Shown here in pieces: positions 45,872 through 55,326 of a DNA stretch of 64,000 bases. Source of the stretch: Leptospira kobayashii (lineage in GTDB: Bacteria; Spirochaetota; Leptospiria; Leptospirales; Leptospiraceae); assembly GCF_003114835.2 (NCBI RefSeq), contig NZ_AP025028.1, positions 3,066,001 through 3,130,000 of the forward strand. Reading direction: 5' to 3'. The notes beneath the pieces are model-generated. The model was not told the origin of the DNA. It saw nothing but the letters and a program-made list of their open reading frames with translations, and searched no databases. The translations under genes and the position numbers were made by a program. Position 1 is the stretch's first letter, and every line of letters begins with the position of its first letter.

Positions 45872-47500
45872 CTATTGAGCGTTATTTGGGTAACTAGTAG
45901 AGCTAGGAGGATTAGTTCCTAATTCACTAAAATTGTTAGATACAGCAAATGCTTTAGAAGAACAATCCGGAATTTGAGCCGAAGTTGTAGTCGTTCCAGC
46001 AGTAGTAAGTCCACTTGCTAACAATGCTTTTGCATATGATCTAGCTGCAACGTTTGCACCACCGTAAACACAAATGGATAGTAGAGAAGTAGCTCCTCCA
46101 TCACCTTTTGCACCAGCAGATACTCCGGAAGAAATTGAAGGGTATTTACCACCTCCAATTGCAAGCGGAATAGAAGTTTTGGATCTAAATGAGTTGTTAC
46201 AAGCAATTCCATCGCTTACAGTTGGCGATGTAAAAGTAGTAGCGTCATAAGATGCCGCTGCTCCGGAAAAGGAAGCTGAATTTGCCAAATCATAATAAAG
46301 AGCTGCTGCAGATCCATTTGTGGAAACAGAATAAGATACTTCAGCTGCTGATGTTAACTCTTTAGGCTCAGGAACTTTAGTAGTGATACCGGATCCTAAA
46401 TCAATAGATTCACAAGAATCAACTGACGTAACGGAAAGGTTCTTACCACCGTAGTAGAGAGTATTGCTAGTGGAAGCAGTAGTAGGATAAGCTGCATCAG
46501 TTTTGTTAACTGGCATCAATGCTCCAAAACCAAGACTAACCAAACTACCAAATTTTGGATATGCATTTTCAGGAAGAATTCTTGTTAAAGAATCAACTGA
46601 AGAAGATGCAGAATTCGTTTTTGTATTCACGAAAGTTCCAGAGGATAAACCGACTGATACGTTATGAGGTAATCCTTTGAATCCAACTTTTGCCAAAGCT
46701 CCAGGGAAATTAACTCCTGACTTGCGACAATCGCTATTTCCTAAAACCGCATTGTAAACAGCAGAAGCACTGTCAATATCTGCAGCTCTGTTTGCAGTAG
46801 TTAAACCTGCGATAGAGCAACTAGATTTTGGAATACGGGCACAAGCTAAAGTTGCAGTTCCATTGGTTCTGTCTACAACACCAAAAGAAGCTGCAAGCGT
46901 TGTTGTCGCAGTAGAGCAGGTTCCAGCATAGTTAACAAAAGAGTTACAGTTTGTAGAACTCACGCCACCTGTTGCAACTAAGGAAACAACAGCTGCACCA
47001 GTGCCTGTAGGGAAAGCCGCTGCTGCACCAGTGTTATCACCAACAGCAAGGTTACCGATAAACAGGAAGTAATCTCTAAAAGTTTTAGTCCAAGTAAGTG
47101 CAGTATTTCTTTTTGTAGCATCCCACTTAAAGAAAGCATCATACTTCACGTTATAAGGAACTTCCGCGTATGTATTGTATCCAAGAGAAGCAATGGTTCC
47201 ACCGACTGCCGACTCGAATTCAGTCTGAGTGAAAGTAGTTGTACTTCCGTTCAATGCTGCGTTACCATATATAGCACTTGCAGTTCCACCGTTGATGACT
47301 GCAGTTTGAATCACAGCACCGTAAGCTAGACCTGCATGGTTGATGCTGATCGCGCAGTTACCACTTGCAGCACTTTTTACTGCTTCTGCAAGAAGTGCTG
47401 CCAAAAACGGCTCTTCTTTTACAGCTTCTTTGTGACATGCAGTGAAAGCGAGAGTGCTAACAAGTGCTATGCCTGTAAATTTTATAAAATTGCGTTTCAT
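45872..47500 (-). CDS. Large putative lipoprotein, unknown function
   Basis: The 542-residue protein has an N-terminal lipoprotein signal (hydrophobic 8-20, Cys at 22 in AFTAC). The mature part is rich in Ala, Ser, Thr and Gly with very little charge and many short Cys-containing segments (CRKSG, CSIAG, CNNSF), which may form disulfides outside the cytoplasm. I recognise no domain. It follows the OmpL1-like gene by 13 bases and is therefore likely co-expressed at the outer membrane. Its low-charge, repetitive-looking composition resembles surface proteins. Confidence 0.75.
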   Translation of the reverse strand: MKRNFIKFTGIALVSTLAFTACHKEAVKEEPFLAALLAEAVKSAASGNCAISINHAGLAYGAVIQTAVINGGTASAIYGNAALNGSTTTFTQTEFESAVGGTIASLGYNTYAEVPYNVKYDAFFKWDATKRNTALTWTKTFRDYFLFIGNLAVGDNTGAAAAFPTGTGAAVVSLVATGGVSSTNCNSFVNYAGTCSTATTTLAASFGVVDRTNGTATLACARIPKSSCSIAGLTTANRAADIDSASAVYNAVLGNSDCRKSGVNFPGALAKVGFKGLPHNVSVGLSSGTFVNTKTNSASSSVDSLTRILPENAYPKFGSLVSLGFGALMPVNKTDAAYPTTASTSNTLYYGGKNLSVTSVDSCESIDLGSGITTKVPEPKELTSAAEVSYSVSTNGSAAALYYDLANSASFSGAAASYDATTFTSPTVSDGIACNNSFRSKTSIPLAIGGGKYPSISSGVSAGAKGDGGATSLLSICVYGGANVAARSYAKALLASGLTTAGTTTTSAQIPDCSSKAFAVSNNFSELGTNPPSSTSYPNNAQ

Positions 47501-47513
47501 CTATATCTCCTGA

Positions 47514-48416
47514 TTATAGCTCGAGTTTGTAACCGAAACGGTAGGTTTGACCACCGATTACGACTGGGTAAGCCGCAATAGGAGCAAGAGCAGATGCTCC
47601 ACCCACAGATCTTGTTCCGGCAGTTCCCATACCTGCAGAAAGGATAGTTTCTAGTTCAAAGAAGATATGTCCTTTTTCTGCTACTTTTGTTTGCGCACCG
47701 ATCAACCAGTTCAAACCGAATCCGCTAGCACGGAATTGTGCATTTTCTTTGTAGATCCCAGGAGTAGGAGCATCACTAAGAAAAGATCCACCAGGACCAG
47801 CAACACCAGGAAGTGCATTCTTAAGAATGTCTCCATCGATTGTTCCTGCAACTCCCCATCCGCCTTTGTAGTAGTTCACACCACCGGCAACGTACACAGC
47901 AGTGTCGTTTGCAGCGTTAAAAAGTTTGATTCCTAAGTAAGTAGGAACTGTCCAAGCAGTGTAATTCCACTCTTGTTCTAACCACTTGTATCCTGCGAAA
48001 GTGGAAGTAGTGTAACCACCTGCGATTTTAGTAGTATAGTTTACGTTGATTCTCCAGAAGAGATTGTTGATTCCGAAAATACCTTCTTTCTCGTAACCTA
48101 CGTTCAGGTTTAATCCTGTCATAGCTCCGTTGTCTTTCACACCTACTAAACCGTTAGTAGATCTGTTCAGACCAATTAAAGTGTTTTCCGCATAGATGGC
48201 TTTTTGTTGTCCACCAGCTATATTTCCTTGTGAGTCCCGTACAGGACTGCGAGCGTCAAGTCCGTCTTTTAAAATGGTTCCGCCCATTTGAGCCAAATCA
48301 AATTGACCCCCGATACCGAACATGACATAAGAACGAGGTCCTGCTTGAGCGCTAAGGCTAAGAGCCGTAGCTAAAAACAGAATCCCCATTATACCTAAAC
48401 GAAGTGAGTGCAACAT
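47514..48416 (-). CDS. ompL1: OmpL1-like outer membrane porin
   Basis: This 300-residue protein has a signal peptide ending near LSAQA and an even spread of amphipathic beta-strands. Several segments match leptospiral OmpL1 as I remember it: an early QFDLAQMGGTILKDGLDA, KAIYAENTLIGLNRSTNGL, FFELETILSAGMG, and the C-terminal strand YPVVIGGQTYRFGYKLEL, with the long-side hydrophobic end typical of barrel proteins. It would form a porin in the outer membrane. It is the first gene of a two-gene unit with the lipoprotein at 45872-47500 and is preceded by a good sigma70 promoter. Confidence 0.88.
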   Translation of the reverse strand: MLHSLRLGIMGILFLATALSLSAQAGPRSYVMFGIGGQFDLAQMGGTILKDGLDARSPVRDSQGNIAGGQQKAIYAENTLIGLNRSTNGLVGVKDNGAMTGLNLNVGYEKEGIFGINNLFWRINVNYTTKIAGGYTTSTFAGYKWLEQEWNYTAWTVPTYLGIKLFNAANDTAVYVAGGVNYYKGGWGVAGTIDGDILKNALPGVAGPGGSFLSDAPTPGIYKENAQFRASGFGLNWLIGAQTKVAEKGHIFFELETILSAGMGTAGTRSVGGASALAPIAAYPVVIGGQTYRFGYKLEL

Positions 48417-48514
48417 TCGATGGTTACCCCTTGTGAGTTTTCTTTCCTGAATTTTGGTTTCCTTGCCAGCATACTCTTGCCAATGTTAGAAGTAATGTTC
48501 CGACAATTGGAAGG

Positions 48515-48543
48515 ACATTAGACGGTAAAAAAACTTCTGTCAA
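48515..48543 (-). promoter_or_regulatory. Sigma70-type promoter for the ompL1-like gene
   Basis: Read on the minus strand, a perfect -35 TTGACA (48543-48538) is followed after exactly 17 bases by TAATGT (48520-48515), four or five of six bases matching the -10 consensus. Initiation near 48508 would give a leader of about 90 bases before the ATG at 48416, with GGGG about 11 bases before it. Confidence 0.75.
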
Positions 48544-48562
48544 ATAAAATTGTTAAATTTGG

Positions 48563-49198
48563 ATGAAAAATGTAATTTTTATGGAATCTGTGACGCATTG
48601 CACCAATGACCTAGTGGTAGATCTGAGAAAACATACTAAGAGCATATCTGCCCCTGCTTTTTTGCTATTTTTGTCTATAATTGTAGCAATCGGTTTTTCC
48701 CTGGAAGCCAGGGAGCGGAAAGTTGTTCGATTTTCAGGAAAATTGATCCGATTGGAAACATCCGGGCGGGAAGCATTTATAGAATACGAAGATTCTACCT
48801 CACAAAGGATTAAAAAAATTTATTGTGATCAGGATATGATGAAAGGTTTTTCCGAGTTCGTAGGAAATGAATCCGGATTATTTGCAGAAGGGAAAGCGAC
48901 TCAATTATCTTTAACTTCCGATGTTTGGGTTTGCGTAGGAAGGCCGAATATCAGAAAAAAATATTCCGTAGAGCCTCCTAGCTTGAAAAAAACCAATTTA
49001 CGGGCGATTTACGGGCAAGTAGTGGAAGCGGAAGAAAACGGGCAAATCGTTTATACTTCCAACGGCAGAAGAAGCCATCTGAACATCGACCCAAACATTG
49101 CCTCCGCATTTAAGAAGAAACTGGAAAGGATGGAAACAGTAGAAATCCGAGGTAATTTTTATTACGACCGGGGAAAAGGGTATTATGTGGAGGAATGA
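48563..49198 (+). CDS. Exported or membrane-anchored hypothetical protein
   Basis: This is a 211-residue protein with a hydrophobic segment at about 30-47 (SAPAFLLFLSIIVAIGF) that acts as a signal peptide or anchor after a long 30-residue leader. The mature part has two similar beta-rich halves (VVRFSGKLIRLETSGREAF and LRAIYGQVVEAEENGQIVY), suggesting a duplicated OB-like or SH3-like fold. The true start is uncertain because the ATGs at 48563 and 48581 both lack ribosome sites and a later GTG is possible. I cannot name the family. It is divergent from the ompL1-like gene. Confidence 0.65.
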   Translation: MKNVIFMESVTHCTNDLVVDLRKHTKSISAPAFLLFLSIIVAIGFSLEARERKVVRFSGKLIRLETSGREAFIEYEDSTSQRIKKIYCDQDMMKGFSEFVGNESGLFAEGKATQLSLTSDVWVCVGRPNIRKKYSVEPPSLKKTNLRAIYGQVVEAEENGQIVYTSNGRRSHLNIDPNIASAFKKKLERMETVEIRGNFYYDRGKGYYVEE

Positions 49199-49202
49199 GT
49201 GT

Positions 49203-49276
49203 AGGAAAAGGGAAACTGCCAGAGGATGGGGGTGTGGGCAGTGGGCGACCGCACCTTACGATTTTCCCTTACGACG
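49203..49276 (+). promoter_or_regulatory. GC-rich leader segment upstream of carA
   Basis: In an AT-rich genome this stretch is strikingly G-rich: G-runs at 49224-49244 could form a G-quadruplex or a structured RNA. Flanking 8-base arms AAGGGAAA (near 49208-49215) and TTTCCCTT (near 49263-49270) can pair around it. It lies between a hypothetical gene and carA, a position where pyrimidine- or arginine-responsive leaders are known in other bacteria. A weak promoter (TTGTAA at 49288, TTATCT at 49311) follows. Confidence 0.35.
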
Positions 49277-49359
49277 GCCGGCATTTTTTGTAAACTACGC
49301 ATTATTTTTTTTATCTTTTAGTTCGCCCTTTTGACCTCATCCGACGGAATGGAAAATCA

Positions 49360-50448
49360 ATGAAGGCTTTTTTAGTTTTAGAAAATGGAGTCGTGATGGA
49401 AGGGGTCTCTTTCGGAGCCGAAACATCCTCTCTGGGTGAGGTTGTTTTCAATACCTCTATGGCTGGTTATCAGGAAATTCTAACAGACCCGTCTTACAAA
49501 GGTCAGATGATTAACCTGACCTATCCGATGATCGGAAATTACGGCATCAATCCGGACGATATGGAATCAGATCGGATTCATGCCTCGGGACTCATCGTAA
49601 AAGAATACGTTTCCAGACCGTCCAATTTTCAATCCAAAGAAACATTAAAAGATTTTTTAATCAGATTCGGGATTCCCGGAATCCAGGGAATAGACACAAG
49701 AAAACTAACGAGAATTATACGAAACTCTGGAGCGATGTCCGGGGGTATTTTTGTAGCTGATTCCTATTCGGAAAGTTTTTTAGAAAAAGTAAAATCAGCT
49801 CCCAGCATGGTAGGCGCCGACTTAGCCAAAGTAGTATCAACTAAAGAAAAATACAAGTTCGGCGAACATACAAATAATAAGTACAAGCTTGCTGTCTATG
49901 ATTTCGGTGTAAAAAGAAATATCTTGAAATTATTGGATAGTGCCGGTTTTAACGTGCATGTTTTCCCCGCTGAAACAAAACCGGAATCATTATTGTCGGA
50001 AAATTTTGACGCCTACTTCCTCTCCAACGGCCCGGGAGATCCAGAACCGTTGTCCTATGCGATCGATGCTGCCAAAGCGATCATGAAAGAAAAGAAACCT
50101 CTTTTTGGAATCTGCTTAGGCCACCAAATCATAGGTTTGGCGCTCGGGAAGAAGACCACCAAACTTAAGTTCGGTCATCGTGGAGGAAACCATCCGGTTC
50201 GAAACGAAGAAACTAAGAAAATCGAAATCACATCTCAAAACCATGGTTTCCATGTATTGGAAGATTCCGACAAAGACACTCCTACAACCAGAATCAATCT
50301 GTTTGACAATACTGTTGCCGGTCTGAAAAAAGTAGGTTTACCGGTGATGGCGGTTCAATACCATCCGGAAGCAAGTCCCGGACCGCACGACTCAGCGTAT
50401 CATTTTCAAGAATTTTATGAAATGGTAAACAAAACTATAAAAGGATAA
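49360..50448 (+). CDS. carA: Carbamoyl-phosphate synthase small subunit
   Basis: The 362-residue glutamine amidotransferase subunit supplies ammonia to CarB. The N-terminal domain has [22 protein letters not shown] and [11 protein letters not shown]. The class I amidotransferase domain has the nucleophile Cys in [15 protein letters not shown] and the His-Glu pair in [11 protein letters not shown]. It feeds pyrimidine and arginine synthesis. carB is not in this window. GGAAAA precedes the ATG. It is followed after 14 bases by a 61-residue gene. Confidence 0.95.
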   Translation: MKAFLVLENGVVMEGVSFGAETSSLGEVVFNTSMAGYQEILTDPSYKGQMINLTYPMIGNYGINPDDMESDRIHASGLIVKEYVSRPSNFQSKETLKDFLIRFGIPGIQGIDTRKLTRIIRNSGAMSGGIFVADSYSESFLEKVKSAPSMVGADLAKVVSTKEKYKFGEHTNNKYKLAVYDFGVKRNILKLLDSAGFNVHVFPAETKPESLLSENFDAYFLSNGPGDPEPLSYAIDAAKAIMKEKKPLFGICLGHQIIGLALGKKTTKLKFGHRGGNHPVRNEETKKIEITSQNHGFHVLEDSDKDTPTTRINLFDNTVAGLKKVGLPVMAVQYHPEASPGPHDSAYHFQEFYEMVNKTIKG

Positions 50449-50462
50449 GCAGGAGACGACTT

Positions 50463-50648
50463 ATGAGAAGCCAAGATGAAAAAAATTTTTGGGGTATACC
50501 TTACGGAACTGAAATTAGCACGGAAGCTTTGGTAAAAGATCTTTGGGACCCGACAACGGACGAGATCCTAACTCCTAAAACTTTCCTTGGACTCGGATGG
50601 GGAATCAATCTTCATGCAGTTGGCAAAAAGATCGGACTAGTTCGCTAA
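50463..50648 (+). CDS. Small 61-residue protein (DUF5808-like)
   Basis: The gene has a strong ribosome site (AGGAG eight bases before the ATG) and follows carA by 14 bases, so it is co-transcribed. The protein reads NFWGIPYGTEIS near its start and FLGLGWGINLHAV near its end; I recall similar aromatic-Gly-Trp patterns in DUF5808 proteins, but this is memory rather than a search. No membrane segment is seen. Its stop overlaps the end of the convergent gene at 50645 by four bases. Confidence 0.72.
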   Translation: MRSQDEKNFWGIPYGTEISTEALVKDLWDPTTDEILTPKTFLGLGWGINLHAVGKKIGLVR

Positions 50649-51709
50649 TCCTTTTCCCGATTAAGCAATATTTGGTGAAGCACACCTCTGCCTTCTTCAT
50701 TGAGGTGTGTCCAATCCGCAAACAAATTCCTATCTTTGAACTTTTCCCTGTTCAATCGGATATTTTGACATCCTTCCAAAGTCTGTAATTCCCGCTCAAA
50801 TAACAATTTCACTCCGTGATCCTCCATATCTTTCTCCAAAGAAAAGGAAAAAGGAATATCCAAACATACAATGGCAATGTTCGCCGACTTCGTTCCATTG
50901 ATCAGTTTGCGGAATATGCGGATCGAAACATCCCTTTTTTTGGTAAAAGCAATCGCACTGCCTTTGGGAAAAACGGATGCTTCATTTATCACTTGTTTGG
51001 TTCCAAAATCCTTCCATACCCAGGATCTACCTACGCTATCCCAATGTTTTTCCAAATAGGACGAATCGTTCTTTCTCATTTTTAAAATATCCGAAATCGG
51101 GTTTTTCGAAAGGGAAGAATTCGTTTTGATGTCAAATTCGTAAAACTGAGAGTTAGACGGTAGAATGGAGAAAGTAGAAGCAAAATTTCCATTCAAGCCG
51201 AAGAAAGGAAAAACTTCGATACTCCACTTCCAAACCAAGTCGTAGAAAGATGAAAAATATATCTTTCTCAGATCTTCATCAACTAACTGATGTGTATTGA
51301 ATTTTCCGAAGCTATAATATAATTGTTTATGAGCATCCGTTACCGAATTTCTGGTGATAGAGATGGGTGAAATATTCAGATAAATTTTCCGAATCGAAGG
51401 ATACTGTTTCTTGATTCGATAGTATTTATCCAACATGCCTTCCGGTTGCTCACTCGGTCTTGGTTCATAAATTACCTGACGAACATCTACATTCTCAATT
51501 TCAGCTATCGTTTTCGGTGTGATCCCACTGATGATTTGGCTATCTCCCAAAACCAATATTTGAGGATTCTTGTAGGTAGAATCATCCTTCCGGTCCAAAT
51601 ACCAATAATAAGAACTGATTTCACAATATGGAACCAAGAAAGGATAGATGATATACATCAGAGCAGATGTAAAAATCAAAATGAATGAAAATATCCGGAG
51701 TTCTTTCAT
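50645..51709 (-). CDS. SGNH-type DUF1574 protein, partner of the MBOAT acyltransferase
   Basis: Counted from the ATG at 51709 it has 354 residues with an N-terminal membrane anchor (about 6-25). The motif VLGDSQIISGI (near 50-60) is the SGNH block I with the nucleophile Ser, and FADWTHLNEEGRG near the end is the Asp-x-x-His block. Such proteins (AlgJ/AlgX, DUF1574 in leptospires) work with MBOAT proteins to O-acetylate exported polysaccharides. Its ATG is one base after the MBOAT stop, so the two are tightly coupled. A TTG at 51784 would extend it into the MBOAT frame and is not used. Confidence 0.82.
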   Translation of the reverse strand: MKELRIFSFILIFTSALMYIIYPFLVPYCEISSYYWYLDRKDDSTYKNPQILVLGDSQIISGITPKTIAEIENVDVRQVIYEPRPSEQPEGMLDKYYRIKKQYPSIRKIYLNISPISITRNSVTDAHKQLYYSFGKFNTHQLVDEDLRKIYFSSFYDLVWKWSIEVFPFFGLNGNFASTFSILPSNSQFYEFDIKTNSSLSKNPISDILKMRKNDSSYLEKHWDSVGRSWVWKDFGTKQVINEASVFPKGSAIAFTKKRDVSIRIFRKLINGTKSANIAIVCLDIPFSFSLEKDMEDHGVKLLFERELQTLEGCQNIRLNREKFKDRNLFADWTHLNEEGRGVLHQILLNREKD

Positions 51710-51710
51710 A

Positions 51711-53120
51711 TCAAAATTGAAAGTAGAAAAACTCTTGTTTGGCGAATGGAGAGATAAGTGAGAAGACAACGAAACCGAAAACAAATAAAACAGGAAACAG
51801 ATAAGGTTTTTCCGTCAACTTCCAGTCCGTTTCTTTGGTTTTTTCTTTCTCCTGCCAAGAATCAAACAAAAGAATCGGTAAGATAAAAATAAAAACATAA
51901 GCCCAACTGAATACTTCTTTGGAAAACGAAAGAATGTTCTTTATGCAAACAAGTAAATCCTGAAAATCATTGACTCGAAATAATAACAGGCCGAAAGCAA
52001 AACTAAAAAATGTTAACGTTCGTCCTATATATTTGAAGATGCTATCTTGGAATTCAGAACTATTCTTTGGAACAGATCGTTTAAATACGTTGTAAACTAC
52101 AATGCAAAGTCCCAAATAAATACCCCAAATCAAATACCCGTACGTTGCCCCGTGCCACAAACCTCCGAGAATCCACACAATCAGTATGTTTATATTTTGT
52201 CTTACAAAACCGAACCTATTTCCACCTAACGGAATATATACATAATCTCTTAGCCAACTGGAAAGTGAAATATGCCATCGTTGCCAAAACTCGGATGGAT
52301 TTGTTGCGAAAAAAGGCCTATGAAAATTATTCATCAACTGAAACCCCATCATGTAGGCAAGCCCCCGGGCACAATTGGAATAACCGGAGAAGTCCGCATA
52401 TACTTGAAAAGCGAAGGCAGGAGCGACTACCCATAACAAACCATCCGGCAACTGACCTGTATTCGCCAATGATCCGTCTACAAATTTTGCCAACGGATCT
52501 GCAATGACTGCCTTCTGAAAAATTCCCCAACAAACAAGACTTATACCATGAAACATGGAATTTTTTTCAATCCTTCTGTCCCTCGCCAATTGAGGGAGAA
52601 GTGAATTTGGCCTTTCAATGGGTCCTGCAAGCAACAGCGGAAAAAAAATATCATACACGCCGAATTCCACAATACTCCGGGAAGCCTTAATTCTTTCACT
52701 TTCCACTTCTACCAAATAACTAATATTATGGAATGTATAAAATGAAATTCCAACGGGCAAAAGAATTTCCGGTCTCCAAATGCTAAACCCTTCGTTGAAT
52801 AAATGAATTCCGTCTCCAATCAACCCCAATAGGAAAAGTGCATACTTAAACCAGCCGAGTAAAATTAAGTTGAGCGAAATTCCCAAATATAATATTTTCT
52901 TTTTTTTCTTTAAGTCGGATTGTTGTTCTATATAAATCCCGAGTAGATAGTTCACGGATATGGAAAACAAAAGTAGTATTGTCATTTTCCAATTCCAATA
53001 GGAATAGAAATAAATTCCGTATAACAAAAGTAATATGTTTTGTTTTTTTCTATCCAGAAACGAATAGATTATAAAAAAAACAATAAAGCTTACTAAAAAC
53101 GGAATTGAATTGAACAACAT
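51711..53120 (-). CDS. MBOAT-family membrane O-acyltransferase
   Basis: This 469-residue protein has about 11-12 membrane helices. The diagnostic motifs are present: NPSEFWQRWHISLSSWLRDYVYIPLGGNR and the catalytic His in LGGLWHGATYGYLIWG. It moves acyl (usually acetyl) groups across the membrane to modify a cell-surface polymer, working with the DUF1574/SGNH protein next door. It follows the GAF-domain gene by 15 bases on the same strand. Confidence 0.92.
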   Translation of the reverse strand: MLFNSIPFLVSFIVFFIIYSFLDRKKQNILLLLYGIYFYSYWNWKMTILLLFSISVNYLLGIYIEQQSDLKKKKKILYLGISLNLILLGWFKYALFLLGLIGDGIHLFNEGFSIWRPEILLPVGISFYTFHNISYLVEVESERIKASRSIVEFGVYDIFFPLLLAGPIERPNSLLPQLARDRRIEKNSMFHGISLVCWGIFQKAVIADPLAKFVDGSLANTGQLPDGLLWVVAPAFAFQVYADFSGYSNCARGLAYMMGFQLMNNFHRPFFATNPSEFWQRWHISLSSWLRDYVYIPLGGNRFGFVRQNINILIVWILGGLWHGATYGYLIWGIYLGLCIVVYNVFKRSVPKNSSEFQDSIFKYIGRTLTFFSFAFGLLLFRVNDFQDLLVCIKNILSFSKEVFSWAYVFIFILPILLFDSWQEKEKTKETDWKLTEKPYLFPVLFVFGFVVFSLISPFAKQEFFYFQF

Positions 53121-53135
53121 AAAGGGCCTGCCTCT

Positions 53136-55325
53136 CTATGCTTCTTCGATCATTTCCAGAAATTGGTTTTTGTCTTTTGTATCGGTTGGATAAGCCAACG
53201 TCAAAATCCGATAGGAAGGTTTGAAATTCGCATCAAAGAAATCATCCTTTTTAACAAAGGATGATTTTATCTTTCGAATTACGATTTCCGATTCTTCTTT
53301 GTCCTTTCCGTGCAGAATAATAGCAAACTTGCCCTGCCCTACCCTTGTGAAAAAATCGTTTTCACCGATATGATCAATGATTGTTTTACGCAAAGTATCC
53401 GCATAACGTGCAAATTTTCCCGCACCGAACAGATTGATCATCCTGGGAACATTTTGGATTTTAAACAATGATACGGTAAAAGAAAGATTCAAATCTTTTG
53501 CTTTTTCAATTTCGGAAAGGATTTTCGATTCCAAAGGATTGAAAGGATTTCGGAATAAAGCCTCTTTTTCGGAAAGAATCAAAAGATTTGCAAATACAGG
53601 TGCCGATGTTTCCAACATTGCGACCGCCACATCACGAGTGATATCAGTCCAAGGTTTTCCCGTAGAATGGACGATCACCATACCAACTAACCAATTCAAG
53701 TTGATAATCGGAAGAATGGTAAATTCGGACATTACGCCCAATTCATCATTTGTAAATATGGATTTTAATTCAACGTCATCTCGAAAATTTTCCAATTTGT
53801 AAACACCGGGAACATTGGAAACCATACCTACTATATCCGAATCCTTACTGAGTTTGAAATCCTTTGCTCTTTCCGGTAAAATGAAATTAGAGCCGAAGAT
53901 CACATAATCGGAACGGGTTTCCGAATCGAGAACCAGGAAGGAAAATTGTTTCACTCCCAGTTTCTTTTTGACGTTTTCAATCAGAAGGTCGTAAGCATCA
54001 TCCATTTTGCGAACGGATGCGAATTCCCGTGCGAATTGAAGAACTGACTCATTCGTCTCGATCACTTGTTTGGCATTGGTCAATTCTTCGGTTAATTTCT
54101 CAAACTGAGCTACTCTGGTAAATACGGAGCCTGCGATATCGCCTACTATTTTAACGAATTCCAAATCATCAGTGATGTATTCTTCGCCGTTGATAAGTTT
54201 TCCAAGAGATAAAAATCCGTAACATTCCTCTTTATTACGAAGTGGAACCAATATTTCGGCGTCTAACTCGTTTAAGATGGTTAATTCTCTTTCCGGTAGT
54301 CTGGATCTTTTTAAATCTCCGGCGTATATTACCGTCTCACTGTCTAAAATTCTTTGATAGATATCATCCGAAGGAAATAAAGACCAATTTTCTTTTAAGT
54401 CCAACCCTTGCGCTTCCACTGCATCCCATCTGCTTACTTCAGGATTTGTCGATGTAAAAATAACTACGGAAGAACATCCTACTTGGCCAATGATACTATA
54501 AACCAGGTTTTCAAAAAATTCGGAGAACTCGTTGGAAGATGCGATTTCCTTTGTGATTTCAAATACAGCCTGGTAGTTCTCTATTCTTTTTTTAGAAGCG
54601 AGATGATGTGCCATAGGAGCTGTTCCAAAATCGGACTCATCATCGAATAAGAACTGTTTGTCGCTTGATGCGGCATCTTCCTCGGGAGGTTGGATCGGAT
54701 GTTTGGATGATTCTGTTTGAGCTTCCTTCTCCCATTCATCGAAGAGATTGACTTCCGGTAATTCGGCAATTTCCGATTTGGAATCGTCCTCAGGTTCGGA
54801 AGGCAATTCAAAACCCGGCTCTTCTTCTTCCGCTACCGGTTCAGGTGTTGTTATAGGTTCGGGTTCTTCCGGAAGATCCATGGAAAGATCTTCCTCCTCT
54901 TCGGAAGTTTGAGGTTCGGGGCTTTCATCTAACTCCGGTTCGTATTCCAGAAGGGAATCGTCTTCGGCTTCATCGGTTGCGGAAGTGTTTTCTTCATCAC
55001 CGAACAAGTCGCCTATATCGGATGTATCGTCTTTGTGTTCTTCGTCATCGTTCCAAAAATCACTGTCATCCCCGTCGGATAACTGTTCAAAGTCGGGAAG
55101 ATCGCTTAAATCAATCTCCTCTTCCCCGTCAGGAACAGGAAGATCATCACTGATTTCACTTGCAGGCATGGAAAGATCATCATCAATCCAATCGGTAGTC
55201 TCGTTTGATTTTAAAAAATCTTCCGCTTTTTTAAGTAAGGAAGGTGGTTTTGCGGAAGGTTTATCGGCAGGACCGGATTTGGCCACAGCAGATTGAACCT
55301 TCTCTGCTTTATCTAGAAGTCCCAC
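53136..55325 (-). CDS. Acidic-N-terminal GAF protein with degenerate GGDEF domain
   Basis: This is a 729-residue protein in three parts. Residues about 1-230 are a highly acidic, low-complexity region (for example EEEIDLSDLPDFEQL) written in the same style as the neighbouring acidic protein. Two GAF-type sensor domains follow (about 250-400 and 415-590). The C-terminal ~135 residues align with a GGDEF fold, but the active-site loop reads VGQGKFAIIL (663-667 = GQGKF) instead of GGDEF, so cyclase activity is unlikely. It may bind ligand or c-di-GMP-related signals and act through protein contact. It is followed by the MBOAT gene and overlaps nothing. Confidence 0.78.
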   Translation of the reverse strand: MGLLDKAEKVQSAVAKSGPADKPSAKPPSLLKKAEDFLKSNETTDWIDDDLSMPASEISDDLPVPDGEEEIDLSDLPDFEQLSDGDDSDFWNDDEEHKDDTSDIGDLFGDEENTSATDEAEDDSLLEYEPELDESPEPQTSEEEEDLSMDLPEEPEPITTPEPVAEEEEPGFELPSEPEDDSKSEIAELPEVNLFDEWEKEAQTESSKHPIQPPEEDAASSDKQFLFDDESDFGTAPMAHHLASKKRIENYQAVFEITKEIASSNEFSEFFENLVYSIIGQVGCSSVVIFTSTNPEVSRWDAVEAQGLDLKENWSLFPSDDIYQRILDSETVIYAGDLKRSRLPERELTILNELDAEILVPLRNKEECYGFLSLGKLINGEEYITDDLEFVKIVGDIAGSVFTRVAQFEKLTEELTNAKQVIETNESVLQFAREFASVRKMDDAYDLLIENVKKKLGVKQFSFLVLDSETRSDYVIFGSNFILPERAKDFKLSKDSDIVGMVSNVPGVYKLENFRDDVELKSIFTNDELGVMSEFTILPIINLNWLVGMVIVHSTGKPWTDITRDVAVAMLETSAPVFANLLILSEKEALFRNPFNPLESKILSEIEKAKDLNLSFTVSLFKIQNVPRMINLFGAGKFARYADTLRKTIIDHIGENDFFTRVGQGKFAIILHGKDKEESEIVIRKIKSSFVKKDDFFDANFKPSYRILTLAYPTDTKDKNQFLEMIEEA

Positions 55326-55326
55326 C

